Source: Hyphomicrobiales bacterium
Lineage (GTDB): Bacteria > Pseudomonadota > Alphaproteobacteria > Rhizobiales > JAJFHB01
NCBI GenBank assembly: GCA_021775755.1
Contig: JAJFHE010000014.1
Coordinates: forward strand, 26,447-90,446
Direction of reading: 5' to 3'
DNA: 64,000 bases
A program made the translations under genes and the position numbers. Below are positions 54,751 through 62,850 of this stretch, in pieces. Positions within the stretch are counted from its first letter, which is position 1; each line of letters starts with the position of its first letter. The notes below the pieces were generated by a model, which saw only the letters and a program-made list of their open reading frames with translations, did no database searches and had not been told where the DNA came from.

Positions 54751-55644
54751 CTAATGCGCCGAGCCCTTGTCTGGGGCCTGGAACTTCATCGCAAACAGGG
54801 TTGCGATAACGGTGATGACGATGAGCAGGGTAGACGCTGCGTTGACCTCCGGTGTCACCGAGAATCTGACCATCGAGTAAACCTTTACCGGGAATGTCAC
54901 CGTATCGGGGCCTGAAGTGAAGAAGGTGATGACAAAGTCGTCGAGCGACAGGGTGAATGCCAGCAGCGCGCCTGCCACGATGCCGGGCTTCATGAACGGG
55001 AAAACCACATTCCAGAATGTCTGCCATTCGCTGGCGCCGAGGTCTTTCGATGCCTCTTCAAGCTCACGGTTGAAGCCCGACATGCGCGCGCGCACGACGA
55101 CGGCGACAAACGGGAATGAAAACGCGATGTGAGCAATCGTTATGGCACTGAGATTCAATGGCCACGGCATACCGGAAGGCCACCCGATCCTTGCAAAGAA
55201 CACAAGCATCGCAACGCCCATACAGATTTCCGGTATCACGATCGGCAGCGCCATGAAGCCCTCATAGGCTGCCTTTCCCGGAAACCGGAAACGCCACAGC
55301 AGCAAGGCAACCATGGCACCGAGTATGGTGGAGATCACGGTCGACATGAACGCGATGGTGATGGAATTCATGAACGCTTCAAACAGGCCGTCGTTGTTCC
55401 ATGCCTTGATGTAATATTTGAACGTGAAGCCCTTCCACACAACGTTGCGTCGCGAATCGTTGAAGGAGTAGGCGACCAGGGTGATGATCGGCGCATAGAG
55501 CATCAAAAACGTCGCGCCGACGAACAACTGCACCCAGATCTTGCGGCTGTATTCGAGGGGGCCGATATCGTTGCGGCGGAACCAGCGGCGCCGACGCGGG
55601 GCTGATCGGACGGCGTGTGGCGCGGTTGTGGTCAGTTCCGCCAT
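54751..55644 (-). CDS. potC: Polyamine ABC transporter permease (PotC-like)
   Basis: The 297-residue membrane protein has about six TM helices and the ABC permease EAA loop (LEEASKDLGASEWQTFWNVVFPFMKPGI). It abuts the PotB gene (TAG|ATG). An N-terminal basic tail is present. It forms the inner-membrane channel with PotB. Confidence 0.92.
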   Translation of the reverse strand: MAELTTTAPHAVRSAPRRRRWFRRNDIGPLEYSRKIWVQLFVGATFLMLYAPIITLVAYSFNDSRRNVVWKGFTFKYYIKAWNNDGLFEAFMNSITIAFMSTVISTILGAMVALLLWRFRFPGKAAYEGFMALPIVIPEICMGVAMLVFFARIGWPSGMPWPLNLSAITIAHIAFSFPFVAVVVRARMSGFNRELEEASKDLGASEWQTFWNVVFPFMKPGIVAGALLAFTLSLDDFVITFFTSGPDTVTFPVKVYSMVRFSVTPEVNAASTLLIVITVIATLFAMKFQAPDKGSAH

Positions 55645-56562
55645 CTAGATCTCCATCCCGCTCTGGCGCCCGGAAAGTACAGAGCGGATCGCCAGCGCAC
55701 CGAACGTTGCGTACATCAGCAGGAACGAAAGCGCCGAGCCGAACGGCCAGTCATTCGCCGCCTTGAACTGGCGCTCGATGACGTTACCGATCATCTGCGC
55801 GTTGGTGCCGCCGAGCAGGTCAGGTGTCAGGAACGAGCCGAGACACGGTATGAAGACGAGAATGATACCGGACACGATACCGGGCATCGTCAAAGGCACA
55901 ACAACCGAGCGCAGCGTTCGCCAGTGGCCGGCACCGAGGTCGAGGCTTGCTTCGAGAAAGGACTTGTCCAGCTTTTCGATATTGGCGTAGAGCGGCAGGA
56001 CCATGAACGGCATGAACACATAGACGAGGCCGAAGATAACCGCAAAGTTGTTGTAAAGGATGGGCAGCGGTTCAAATCTCGCGCCGATCAATTCCAGCTG
56101 CTCGAGCCCGATGAATGTAAGGACCGCGTCGGCTTTCTCCCAGAACCATTCAAGCGTAAAGTTCACGTAGCCACGGGTTCGCAACACCGCGATGAGTGCG
56201 TAGGTGCGGATCAGGAGGTTGATCCAGAACGGCAGCATGACCGCCATGAGAAGCAGCGGTTTCCAGCGCCCGGGCGCAAACGAAATGGCGAACGCCATGG
56301 GATATGCCAGCGCAAGGCACAGGACCGTTGCCAGAACGCTGATCCAGATGGATTTCCACACGACCTCCAGATAGACAGGCTCAAGGGCGCGGATATAATT
56401 TTCCAGCGTCCATGTGATGTCGATCGTGATGATGCCGGTTTTCTCGCCGAACGAGAGGATCCAGATCAGGGCGAGCGGTGTCAGAAAGAAGAACCCAAGC
56501 CAGAAACTGCCCGGCAGCGACAGCACCCAGAACACAGCCCTGTTGGTTTTCCAGCTTTCCAT
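55645..56562 (-). CDS. potB: Polyamine ABC transporter permease (PotB-like)
   Basis: The 305-residue membrane protein has six TM helices and the EAA loop (LDKSFLEASLDLGAGHWRTLRSVVVPLTMPGI). The ATG at 56562 is 89 bases after the substrate-binding protein gene. It is the first permease of the pair. Confidence 0.92.
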   Translation of the reverse strand: MESWKTNRAVFWVLSLPGSFWLGFFFLTPLALIWILSFGEKTGIITIDITWTLENYIRALEPVYLEVVWKSIWISVLATVLCLALAYPMAFAISFAPGRWKPLLLMAVMLPFWINLLIRTYALIAVLRTRGYVNFTLEWFWEKADAVLTFIGLEQLELIGARFEPLPILYNNFAVIFGLVYVFMPFMVLPLYANIEKLDKSFLEASLDLGAGHWRTLRSVVVPLTMPGIVSGIILVFIPCLGSFLTPDLLGGTNAQMIGNVIERQFKAANDWPFGSALSFLLMYATFGALAIRSVLSGRQSGMEI

Positions 56563-56651
56563 ACTATGCGCCCCTTGCCCGGTGAGATCGCAAGACCCCC
56601 GGCCCTAGAGCCGGTTGGTGACCACGGTCCGCCGGGAACTCACCCCTGAAA

Positions 56652-57734
56652 TCATGCCGCCTGTATGCGCGTCCATGCCTCGTCATACAGCCGGTTGGCG
56701 GCTTCGCCGATATAGATCGACGGCTCGCATTTCGCCAGCGTTTCATCGGTTGGAAAGATTGCCGGATTTTTGGTGTAGCTCTCGTCCATGATCGCCTTGG
56801 CCGCACCGTTCGGCGTCGCGTACTGGATGTAATCCGCAATCACCGCACCGACTTCGGCATCGAGCACAAAGTTCATGAACGCATGCGCGTTCTCAGGATG
56901 CGGCGCCCCCTTCGGCATACACAGGCAATCCTGCCACAAGACGCCGCCCTCGGTGGGCACGACGTAGCTGATGTCGTCGTCTTCTTCCATGACCTGCAAT
57001 ATGTCGCCGTTCCATTCCTGGGTAATATCGACTTCGTTCGACAACAGGAGATCCTGGCCATTGTCGTCGGCGAACACCTTGATGTTCTTTTTGTTGGCGA
57101 TGATGAGTTCTTCTGCCTGCTTGATCTCCGCCGCGCTTGTGGAGTTCAGCGAATAACCGAGATACTTGAGGGCGTGGCCAATGACGGTCAGGCCATCGCC
57201 GAGCAGAGCGATCTTCCCTGCATAGGCGTCGGAATCGTAGAGCCATTTCCAACTCGCCGGAACACCTTCCACCTTGCTCGGGCGATACCCGACACCGATG
57301 GTCCCCCACATGTAGGGCACCGAATGCGCCCGACCTGGGTCAAAGTTCGCATCCTGGAAGGCCGGTTCCAGATTGCTCATGTTCGGTATCAGTGCGTGAT
57401 CGATATTCTCTAACATGCCGGCTTCGATCATGCGCTCGACGAAATCGTTGGTCGGCACAATCACATCGTAGCCCGGGTTGCCCTCTTTAAGTTTCGCAAA
57501 CAATTCGTCGTTGTCGGCGAAGAGGTCCATTTTGGCTTCAATTCCGGTTGCGCTACCAAAGTCCGCAAGAGTCGTTTCGCCGATATAGGTATCCCAATTG
57601 TAGAAGTTGAGCAGCTTGTCTTCAGCCGACAACGCCCCGTAGGGCATTAGTGAAACACCAACCGCAAAGGCCCCCGTCCCGGCGAGGAAATTGCGGCGGT
57701 TCGGCCTTAAAAGCGAGTGTGGGCGTTTCATCAT
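56652..57734 (-). CDS. potD: Polyamine-binding periplasmic protein (PotD/PotF-like)
   Basis: The 360-residue protein has a twin-arginine-like signal (NRRNFLAGTGAFAVGVSLMP), then LNFYNWDTYIGETTLADFGSATGIEA and the DNDELFAKLKEGNPGYDVIVPTNDFV of the polyamine-binding family. YNWDTYIG holds the substrate-binding aromatic residues. It is the first gene of the pot operon, 166 bases after the aminotransferase gene with a strong hairpin between them. Confidence 0.93.
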   Translation of the reverse strand: MMKRPHSLLRPNRRNFLAGTGAFAVGVSLMPYGALSAEDKLLNFYNWDTYIGETTLADFGSATGIEAKMDLFADNDELFAKLKEGNPGYDVIVPTNDFVERMIEAGMLENIDHALIPNMSNLEPAFQDANFDPGRAHSVPYMWGTIGVGYRPSKVEGVPASWKWLYDSDAYAGKIALLGDGLTVIGHALKYLGYSLNSTSAAEIKQAEELIIANKKNIKVFADDNGQDLLLSNEVDITQEWNGDILQVMEEDDDISYVVPTEGGVLWQDCLCMPKGAPHPENAHAFMNFVLDAEVGAVIADYIQYATPNGAAKAIMDESYTKNPAIFPTDETLAKCEPSIYIGEAANRLYDEAWTRIQAA

Positions 57735-57857
57735 TACCGGATTCTCCGTTTGTCTCCGTGCACCGCAAGAAACCTCCTGTCTCCCTCAGCGAGACCCCTT
57801 GCGGCGGGCGCTTTCCAGTCAGTGAGAATCATGATCCGAACGGCGCTGCTCTGCAAG

Positions 57858-57891
57858 CCGTTTGTGGTGGCGCGCATGCCGCCACAAACGG
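57858..57891. terminator. Strong hairpin between aminotransferase and potD
   Basis: A 14-bp stem (CCGTTTGTGGTGGC with one wobble to GCCGCCACAAACGG) with a six-base loop lies between two genes of the same strand. No T-run follows. It may be a processing or attenuation element that sets the ratio of aminotransferase to transporter. Confidence 0.55.
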
Positions 57892-57900
57892 TCTTTCAGT

Positions 57901-59277
57901 TTACATCCCCATATCGCGGGCTGTCTGCTCGATTGCCGCACGCACCATCGCCACCAGTTCATCGATTTGCTGATGGGTGATGACAAAGGGCGGCGACAAC
58001 ACCATCGTGTCGCCACACGCCCGCATGACCAGCCCCTGCTCGAAACAGTGATCGCGGCACAGGCCTCCAGCCTTGCCGAGCGGATCGAACTTGGTGCGCG
58101 TCGCCTTGTCGGCCACAAGCTCGATGGCACCGAGCAGGCCGAGGCTGCGGGTTTCGCCGACGATCGGAAGATCGTTCAACGTTGCGAGGCCTTCATTCAG
58201 GCGGTCCGCCATGGTGTCGCGGACCCGGTCGACCAGCCCCTCTTCTTTCATGATGTTGATATTCTCAAGCGCCACGGCGCAGGCAACCGGATGGCCGGAA
58301 TAGGTCATGCCGTGAGCAAACTCGCCGCCTTGCGTCTTCAGCGTTTCGGCAATGCTGTCGGAGATGGCAACCGCACCGATCGGCAGATATCCCGATGACA
58401 AACCTTTGGCCATGGGCACGATGTCGGCCTCGATGCCAAGCGTCTGCAGACCGAACCAGTTGCCGGTGCGGCCAAACCCGCAGATCACTTCGTCGGCCAC
58501 CAGCAGCACACCGTGCTCCTTGCAGATGCGGTTGATCTCCGGCCAGTAGGTTTCCGGAGGAATGATTACACCGCCCGCACCCTGCACGGGCTCGCCAATG
58601 AATGCCGCGACTTTGTCGGCGCCGAGTTCCAGGATGCGCTCTTCAAGGGCGCGCGCCGCCTTGAGGCCGAACTCTTCCGGCGACATGTCGCCGCCATCGC
58701 CGTACCAGTAAGGCTGCATGATGTGCTCGATGCCGGGCAGCGGCAGGTCGCCCTGCGCATGCATGCCGGCCATGCCGCCGAGGCTTGCCGAAATCATCGT
58801 GCTGCCATGATAGGCATTGTGGCGCGACAGGAAGACCTTCTTGTCGGGCTTGCCGACGAGATTGAAGTAGTGGCGCACGAGCCGCACGATGGTGTCGTTG
58901 GCTTCGGAGCCGGAATTTACGAAGTGCAACTGGTTGAGGTGATCCGGCAACAGGCCCGCGATGGCTTCAGACAGCATCACGGAAGCTGGCGTCGCCGTTT
59001 TGAAGAAGGTGTTGTAGTAAGGCAGCTCAAGCATCTGCTTGTGGGCAACTTCGGCGAGGCGCTCGCGGCCGTAGCCGACATTGACGCACCAAAGGCCGGC
59101 CATACCATCGAGATAGCGTTTGCCTTCGGTGTCCCAGAGATAGCAGCCGTCGGCCTTTTCGATGATGCGCGGGCCACCGTCGGCTTCAAGAGACTTGTGA
59201 TCGGTAAAGGGCGGCAGGTGATGGGCAATAGCCGCTTCGCGGAGAGACCTGGTGTAGTTGTCGAGTGTCTTGGTCAT
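57901..59277 (-). CDS. Class III aminotransferase (putrescine/omega-amine:pyruvate type)
   Basis: The 458-residue PLP enzyme has LWCVNVGYGRERLAEVAHKQM, NSGSEANDTIVRLVRHY, the Lys region PMAKGLSSGYLPIGAVAIS and FAHGMTYSGHPVACAVALENI. Relatives include SpuC, YgjG and omega-amino acid:pyruvate aminotransferases. AAGGAAG precedes the ATG at 59277. It lies directly upstream of potD on the same strand, so putrescine taken up by Pot would be its likely substrate. It is divergent from the 4-hydroxyproline epimerase gene. Confidence 0.92.
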   Translation of the reverse strand: MTKTLDNYTRSLREAAIAHHLPPFTDHKSLEADGGPRIIEKADGCYLWDTEGKRYLDGMAGLWCVNVGYGRERLAEVAHKQMLELPYYNTFFKTATPASVMLSEAIAGLLPDHLNQLHFVNSGSEANDTIVRLVRHYFNLVGKPDKKVFLSRHNAYHGSTMISASLGGMAGMHAQGDLPLPGIEHIMQPYWYGDGGDMSPEEFGLKAARALEERILELGADKVAAFIGEPVQGAGGVIIPPETYWPEINRICKEHGVLLVADEVICGFGRTGNWFGLQTLGIEADIVPMAKGLSSGYLPIGAVAISDSIAETLKTQGGEFAHGMTYSGHPVACAVALENINIMKEEGLVDRVRDTMADRLNEGLATLNDLPIVGETRSLGLLGAIELVADKATRTKFDPLGKAGGLCRDHCFEQGLVMRACGDTMVLSPPFVITHQQIDELVAMVRAAIEQTARDMGM

Positions 59278-59596
59278 GATGCTTCCTTTGACATGAGGCG
59301 ATAACGTGCGAAAGCGCGGGCGCTTCCGGTGAAAGTCCGCAAGTTGTCGTCAGGAAACTACGGGTTGTAACCAATCCGCGCGCACAAGATCAGCAGCTCC
59401 TGCTGTTTGCTGCGCGCCGTTCTGGTTTTCTTGCAACCGTGCTTTTTCACACCGTGGAGCATGCAGTTCACGTTACCCGTTCCGATGTTCAAAGTCTGTC
59501 ATCTCTTTTCTCGTGGCGCAAGTCACGTATAATCCGCAGACCGACAATGAGGAAACTGCCGCCAGACGAGCTGCTTTCCCCTTTTGGACGAAGCCC
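59278..59596. promoter_or_regulatory. Divergent intergenic region with a TATAAT box
   Basis: The 319 bases between the aminotransferase and 4-hydroxyproline epimerase genes hold no gene I can support. TATAAT at 59528-59533, 63 bases before the epimerase ATG, is a good -10 candidate. The -35 element 17 bases upstream is poor (CTTTTC at 59505-59510), suggesting an activator. Confidence 0.45.
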
Positions 59597-60598
59597 ATGA
59601 CACAGCACACATTTTTCTGCATTGACGGCCACACCTGCGGCGCCCCGGTGCGCCTCGTCACCGGTGGCGCGCCCAAGCTCGACGGCGAGGACCAAACCGA
59701 GCGGCGCGAGCATTTCGTCAAAGAACACGACTGGATCCGCCAGAGCCTGATGTTCGAGCCGCGCGGCCACGGGATGATGTCGGGCGCCGTGCTCTACCCG
59801 CCAAGCCGCGAGGATTGCGACATGGCGGTGGTCTATATCGAAACCTCGGGCTGCCTGCCCATGTGCGGTCACGGCACCATCGGCACGGTGACCTTTGCAA
59901 TCGAGCACGGTCTCGTCTCGCCGAAAACGCCGGGCACCGTGCGCGTCGAGACGCCGGCGGGCGTCGTCGGCGCCGAGTACAAGACGAACGGCCGCAACGT
60001 CACATCCGTTAAACTGACCAATATCCCCTCGTTCCTCTTCATCGAAGGCTATCAGTTCGAGGCGCCGGAGCTTGGTCCCCTCACCATCGACATCGCCTAT
60101 GGCGGCAATTTCTATCCGATTGTCGAGGAACAGAAGAATTTCCGCGACATGGCCGAATACACGCCTGGCGAGCTGTTGCGGCTCGGGCGGGCGTGCCGCG
60201 ACAAACTCAATGAGGAACTTGAACTGGTGCATCCGGAAAATCAGCTGATCCGCGGCTGCCGCCACTGGATGTGGACCGGCGCACCGGTCACCCCCGGCGC
60301 GCACGCACGCAACGCGGTGGTCTACGGCGATCAGGCGATCGACCGCTCGCCCTGCGGCACCGGCACATCGGCACGGCTTGCCCAGCGCGCGGCCAAGGGC
60401 CTAATCGGCAAGGGCGAAGACTTCGTGCACGAAAGCATCATCGGTAGCCTCTTTACCGGCGGCGTGGTGGAGAATACCAGGGTCGGCGACTATGACGCCA
60501 TCGTCCCGAGCATCGAGGGCTCAGCCTATGTGACCGGCCTCAACACCATTTTCGTCGATGACCGCGACCCCTTCGCTCACGGGTTTCAGGTGGTCTGA
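59597..60598 (+). CDS. 4-hydroxyproline epimerase (proline racemase family)
   Basis: The 333-residue protein starts MTQHTFFCIDGHTCGAPVR and has the two catalytic cysteines in MCGHGTIGT (near residue 90) and DRSPCGTGTSAR (near residue 252). That is the cofactor-free epimerase pair. The HTCGAPVR start and length suit 4-hydroxyproline 2-epimerase, converting trans-4-hydroxy-L-proline to cis-4-hydroxy-D-proline. The OYE-family gene overlaps its 3' end on the opposite strand by 13 bases. Confidence 0.9.
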   Translation: MTQHTFFCIDGHTCGAPVRLVTGGAPKLDGEDQTERREHFVKEHDWIRQSLMFEPRGHGMMSGAVLYPPSREDCDMAVVYIETSGCLPMCGHGTIGTVTFAIEHGLVSPKTPGTVRVETPAGVVGAEYKTNGRNVTSVKLTNIPSFLFIEGYQFEAPELGPLTIDIAYGGNFYPIVEEQKNFRDMAEYTPGELLRLGRACRDKLNEELELVHPENQLIRGCRHWMWTGAPVTPGAHARNAVVYGDQAIDRSPCGTGTSARLAQRAAKGLIGKGEDFVHESIIGSLFTGGVVENTRVGDYDAIVPSIEGSAYVTGLNTIFVDDRDPFAHGFQVV

Positions 60599-62043
60599 CG
60601 CCACACCGGCGGTGTCAGGCGGCGTTTGCCGTCGTCGCTCATCGTCACGCCCGGCTCCTCCAGATCGAGCCGGTCCCACAATTTACACGTCACCTGCTTG
60701 TGTTTCTGGTCGAGGCCTTCGCAGTAGTTGGTGAACTCGCAGGTACGCACGTCGCCGCCGCAGCCGGCGCGCACTTTGGCAAACCAGTCCGGATCGCACA
60801 GCGACTGGCGTGCCGCGCCGACGAGATCCGCATCGCCGGCCTGCAAGATCGCTTCGGCCTGCTCAAATCCATGGATGCCGCCAGTAACGATGACCGGCGT
60901 CTCAAAGCCCGCCGCGCGCACCGCACGGCGGATCTCAGCCGTCGGCCCGATATTGCGGCCAAAGGGGCCTTTCGCGTCTGAAAACTGCGACGGCATGCAT
61001 TCATAGCCGCTCGGCCCCGTATAGGGATAAGCCGACTGACCGATGCCCGGCTGCTTTGCGTCCTCAAACCGCCCGCCGCGCGACAGTGACAGAAAATCCA
61101 TGCCGGCGCGGGCAAACTCGGTGCCGAACCAGGCGGCATCGGCAACGGTGTTGCCGCCTTCGACACAGTCTTCGGCGAGAAACCGGCAGCCAACCGCGAC
61201 ATCAGCGCCGGTAGCGCCGCGTACGCGCTCATAGACCTCAAGCGGCAGCCGGACCCGGTTTTCACGCGCGCCACCGTAGCCGTCGTCGCGCGTGTTCAGG
61301 GCGGAGAGGAAGGACGACATCGTATAGGCGTGCGCGTAGTGCAGTTCGACGCCGTCGAAACCCGCTTCGCGGGCGCGGACTGCGGCGTCCGCAAACAGCC
61401 CGGGCAGAGTTTCGGGCAGAGCACGAATTTGATCGAGGCCCATATCGGTAACGCGCTCGCGGTAGCCCATGGTGAGGCTTTCCCATTCGCGCGGTATCAG
61501 CACCTCACGCAGACGGTCCGGGCTGAGGCCGGCGAGCGCCGCCTTCACCTGCGCCTCCGGCCATCGTGCGCCGCCGAGCGCCTCGCGGTGGGCGGGTGTC
61601 ACCTCCAGAAACCGCCCGAAGAATTTCGCCGGATCGGGGCGCCGCCGGATCGCGAGAAAATCGATAAGCTGGATGAACAGCCGAGTCTCGCCGCCGCTTG
61701 CCGCGCGCACGGCATCGGCGAGGCGCTTCAGTCCGGGCAGGAACCGGTCGTGACCGATGCGCAAAAGCGGCCCGCTCGGCACATCGCGGATGCCGGTCGC
61801 CTCGACCACAAGGCCACCTGGGCGGCCTTGAGCAAACCGCTGGTACCAGTCGATGACGTTGTCGGAAACGAAGCCCTCGGCCGTCGCGCGCCAAGGCACC
61901 ATGGCCGGCACCCAGGTGCGCGCTTTGAGACGAACCGGTCCAAGATCGACAGGACTGAACCATTTTGCCGCCCGCGCTTCCTCCTCGCCCGGCCAGCGGC
62001 CCGGATCGGAGGCAAACTTGATGCGTTCAGGCGGGCGCCACAT
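60586..62043 (-). CDS. NADH:flavin oxidoreductase/OYE-family protein
   Basis: The 485-residue protein has the FMN TIM-barrel (PVRLKARTWVPAMVPW, AREAGFDGVELHYAHAYTMSSFLSALNTRDDGYGG) with the OYE His-x-x-His/Asn region in HYAHAY, and a C-terminal Cys-rich part (GCGGDVRTCEFTNYCEGLDQKHKQVTCKLW) that could hold a 4Fe-4S cluster as in 2,4-dienoyl-CoA reductase-like enzymes. The substrate is unknown. The convergent 13-base overlap with the epimerase gene is worth noting. The ATG at 62043 has GGAG nine bases before it. Confidence 0.88.
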   Translation of the reverse strand: MWRPPERIKFASDPGRWPGEEEARAAKWFSPVDLGPVRLKARTWVPAMVPWRATAEGFVSDNVIDWYQRFAQGRPGGLVVEATGIRDVPSGPLLRIGHDRFLPGLKRLADAVRAASGGETRLFIQLIDFLAIRRRPDPAKFFGRFLEVTPAHREALGGARWPEAQVKAALAGLSPDRLREVLIPREWESLTMGYRERVTDMGLDQIRALPETLPGLFADAAVRAREAGFDGVELHYAHAYTMSSFLSALNTRDDGYGGARENRVRLPLEVYERVRGATGADVAVGCRFLAEDCVEGGNTVADAAWFGTEFARAGMDFLSLSRGGRFEDAKQPGIGQSAYPYTGPSGYECMPSQFSDAKGPFGRNIGPTAEIRRAVRAAGFETPVIVTGGIHGFEQAEAILQAGDADLVGAARQSLCDPDWFAKVRAGCGGDVRTCEFTNYCEGLDQKHKQVTCKLWDRLDLEEPGVTMSDDGKRRLTPPVWRQTT

Positions 62044-62232
62044 GGGCGGCGGTCTCCGGAAAATCAGCGTTGCCGCAGCTTAGGGGAATTTACTTTATTT
62101 CTAAAGTACTTTTGGGAACCAACGCGGCCGCGGCGCACCTGCCGCACTTCATCCAGAACACCCGCTGCGTGTCAGCTGTCGCGGTGAAGCGCGAACCGGC
62201 CCGACTTCCCTAACGCTCTTACGCTCGGATCG

Positions 62233-62814
62233 TTAGTTGTGCATGGCCCCGCCCTCGAACCAGTAGCCCAGCCAGTGCCACATCTCCGGATCGAACTCCG
62301 GCCGAGGAAGGCCATCTCGATGCCTGCCCTCAAGCGCGTCGGCAAGGTCGCCGCGCAGGCGCTTCAGGAATGCCAGGTTGCGGGTCTCGAAATAGGAATT
62401 ACCCTGTTCTTTGCCGTACATAAACTCCTCAACAGCCTCAATTCCTGCGCGGAACTCATGGATCGATCGTGCGCGCGCCAGGTCGTCGACAAGCGGGGCC
62501 AGACCATCCGGGTCGCCAACAGTTCGGCGCGTTACGAATTCGGCGCGCATGGCACCCGCAAACCATTTCGCGATCCAAAGCCAGTCCGCATTCAAGTGTC
62601 TTGGATCTTGGGTCGGAGTCGGCACATGGCTTGCTAGTGTACCGATATGGTTTGTTATCGGCCGGTGGCTGATTTCATCGCTGTCCCAAAGGTCGTGTTC
62701 AACACACATGATGACGGTATCCATCATTTCCAGCGTATCCGCTGGCGTTTTGGCGTCTTTTTTGAGTCTACGAATTTGCTCCAGGCAGTATTGGGCTTTG
62801 TTCATTTTATCCAT
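62233..62814 (-). CDS. Hypothetical protein, candidate immunity protein
   Basis: The 193-residue protein (MDKMNKAQYCLEQIRRLKKDA) is acidic and helical, with WIAKWFAGAMRAEFV near residue 80 and two Trp-rich ends (EMWHWLGYWFEGGAMHN). I do not recognise a family. It starts 36 bases after the stop of a polymorphic-toxin-like gene, with AGGA before the ATG. Its base composition is slightly less GC-rich than that of the toxin N-terminal region, as is common for immunity genes. Confidence 0.55.
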   Translation of the reverse strand: MDKMNKAQYCLEQIRRLKKDAKTPADTLEMMDTVIMCVEHDLWDSDEISHRPITNHIGTLASHVPTPTQDPRHLNADWLWIAKWFAGAMRAEFVTRRTVGDPDGLAPLVDDLARARSIHEFRAGIEAVEEFMYGKEQGNSYFETRNLAFLKRLRGDLADALEGRHRDGLPRPEFDPEMWHWLGYWFEGGAMHN

Positions 62815-62850
62815 GAGTAGTTTCCTAACTCCTTGCACAACTGGGAGTAA

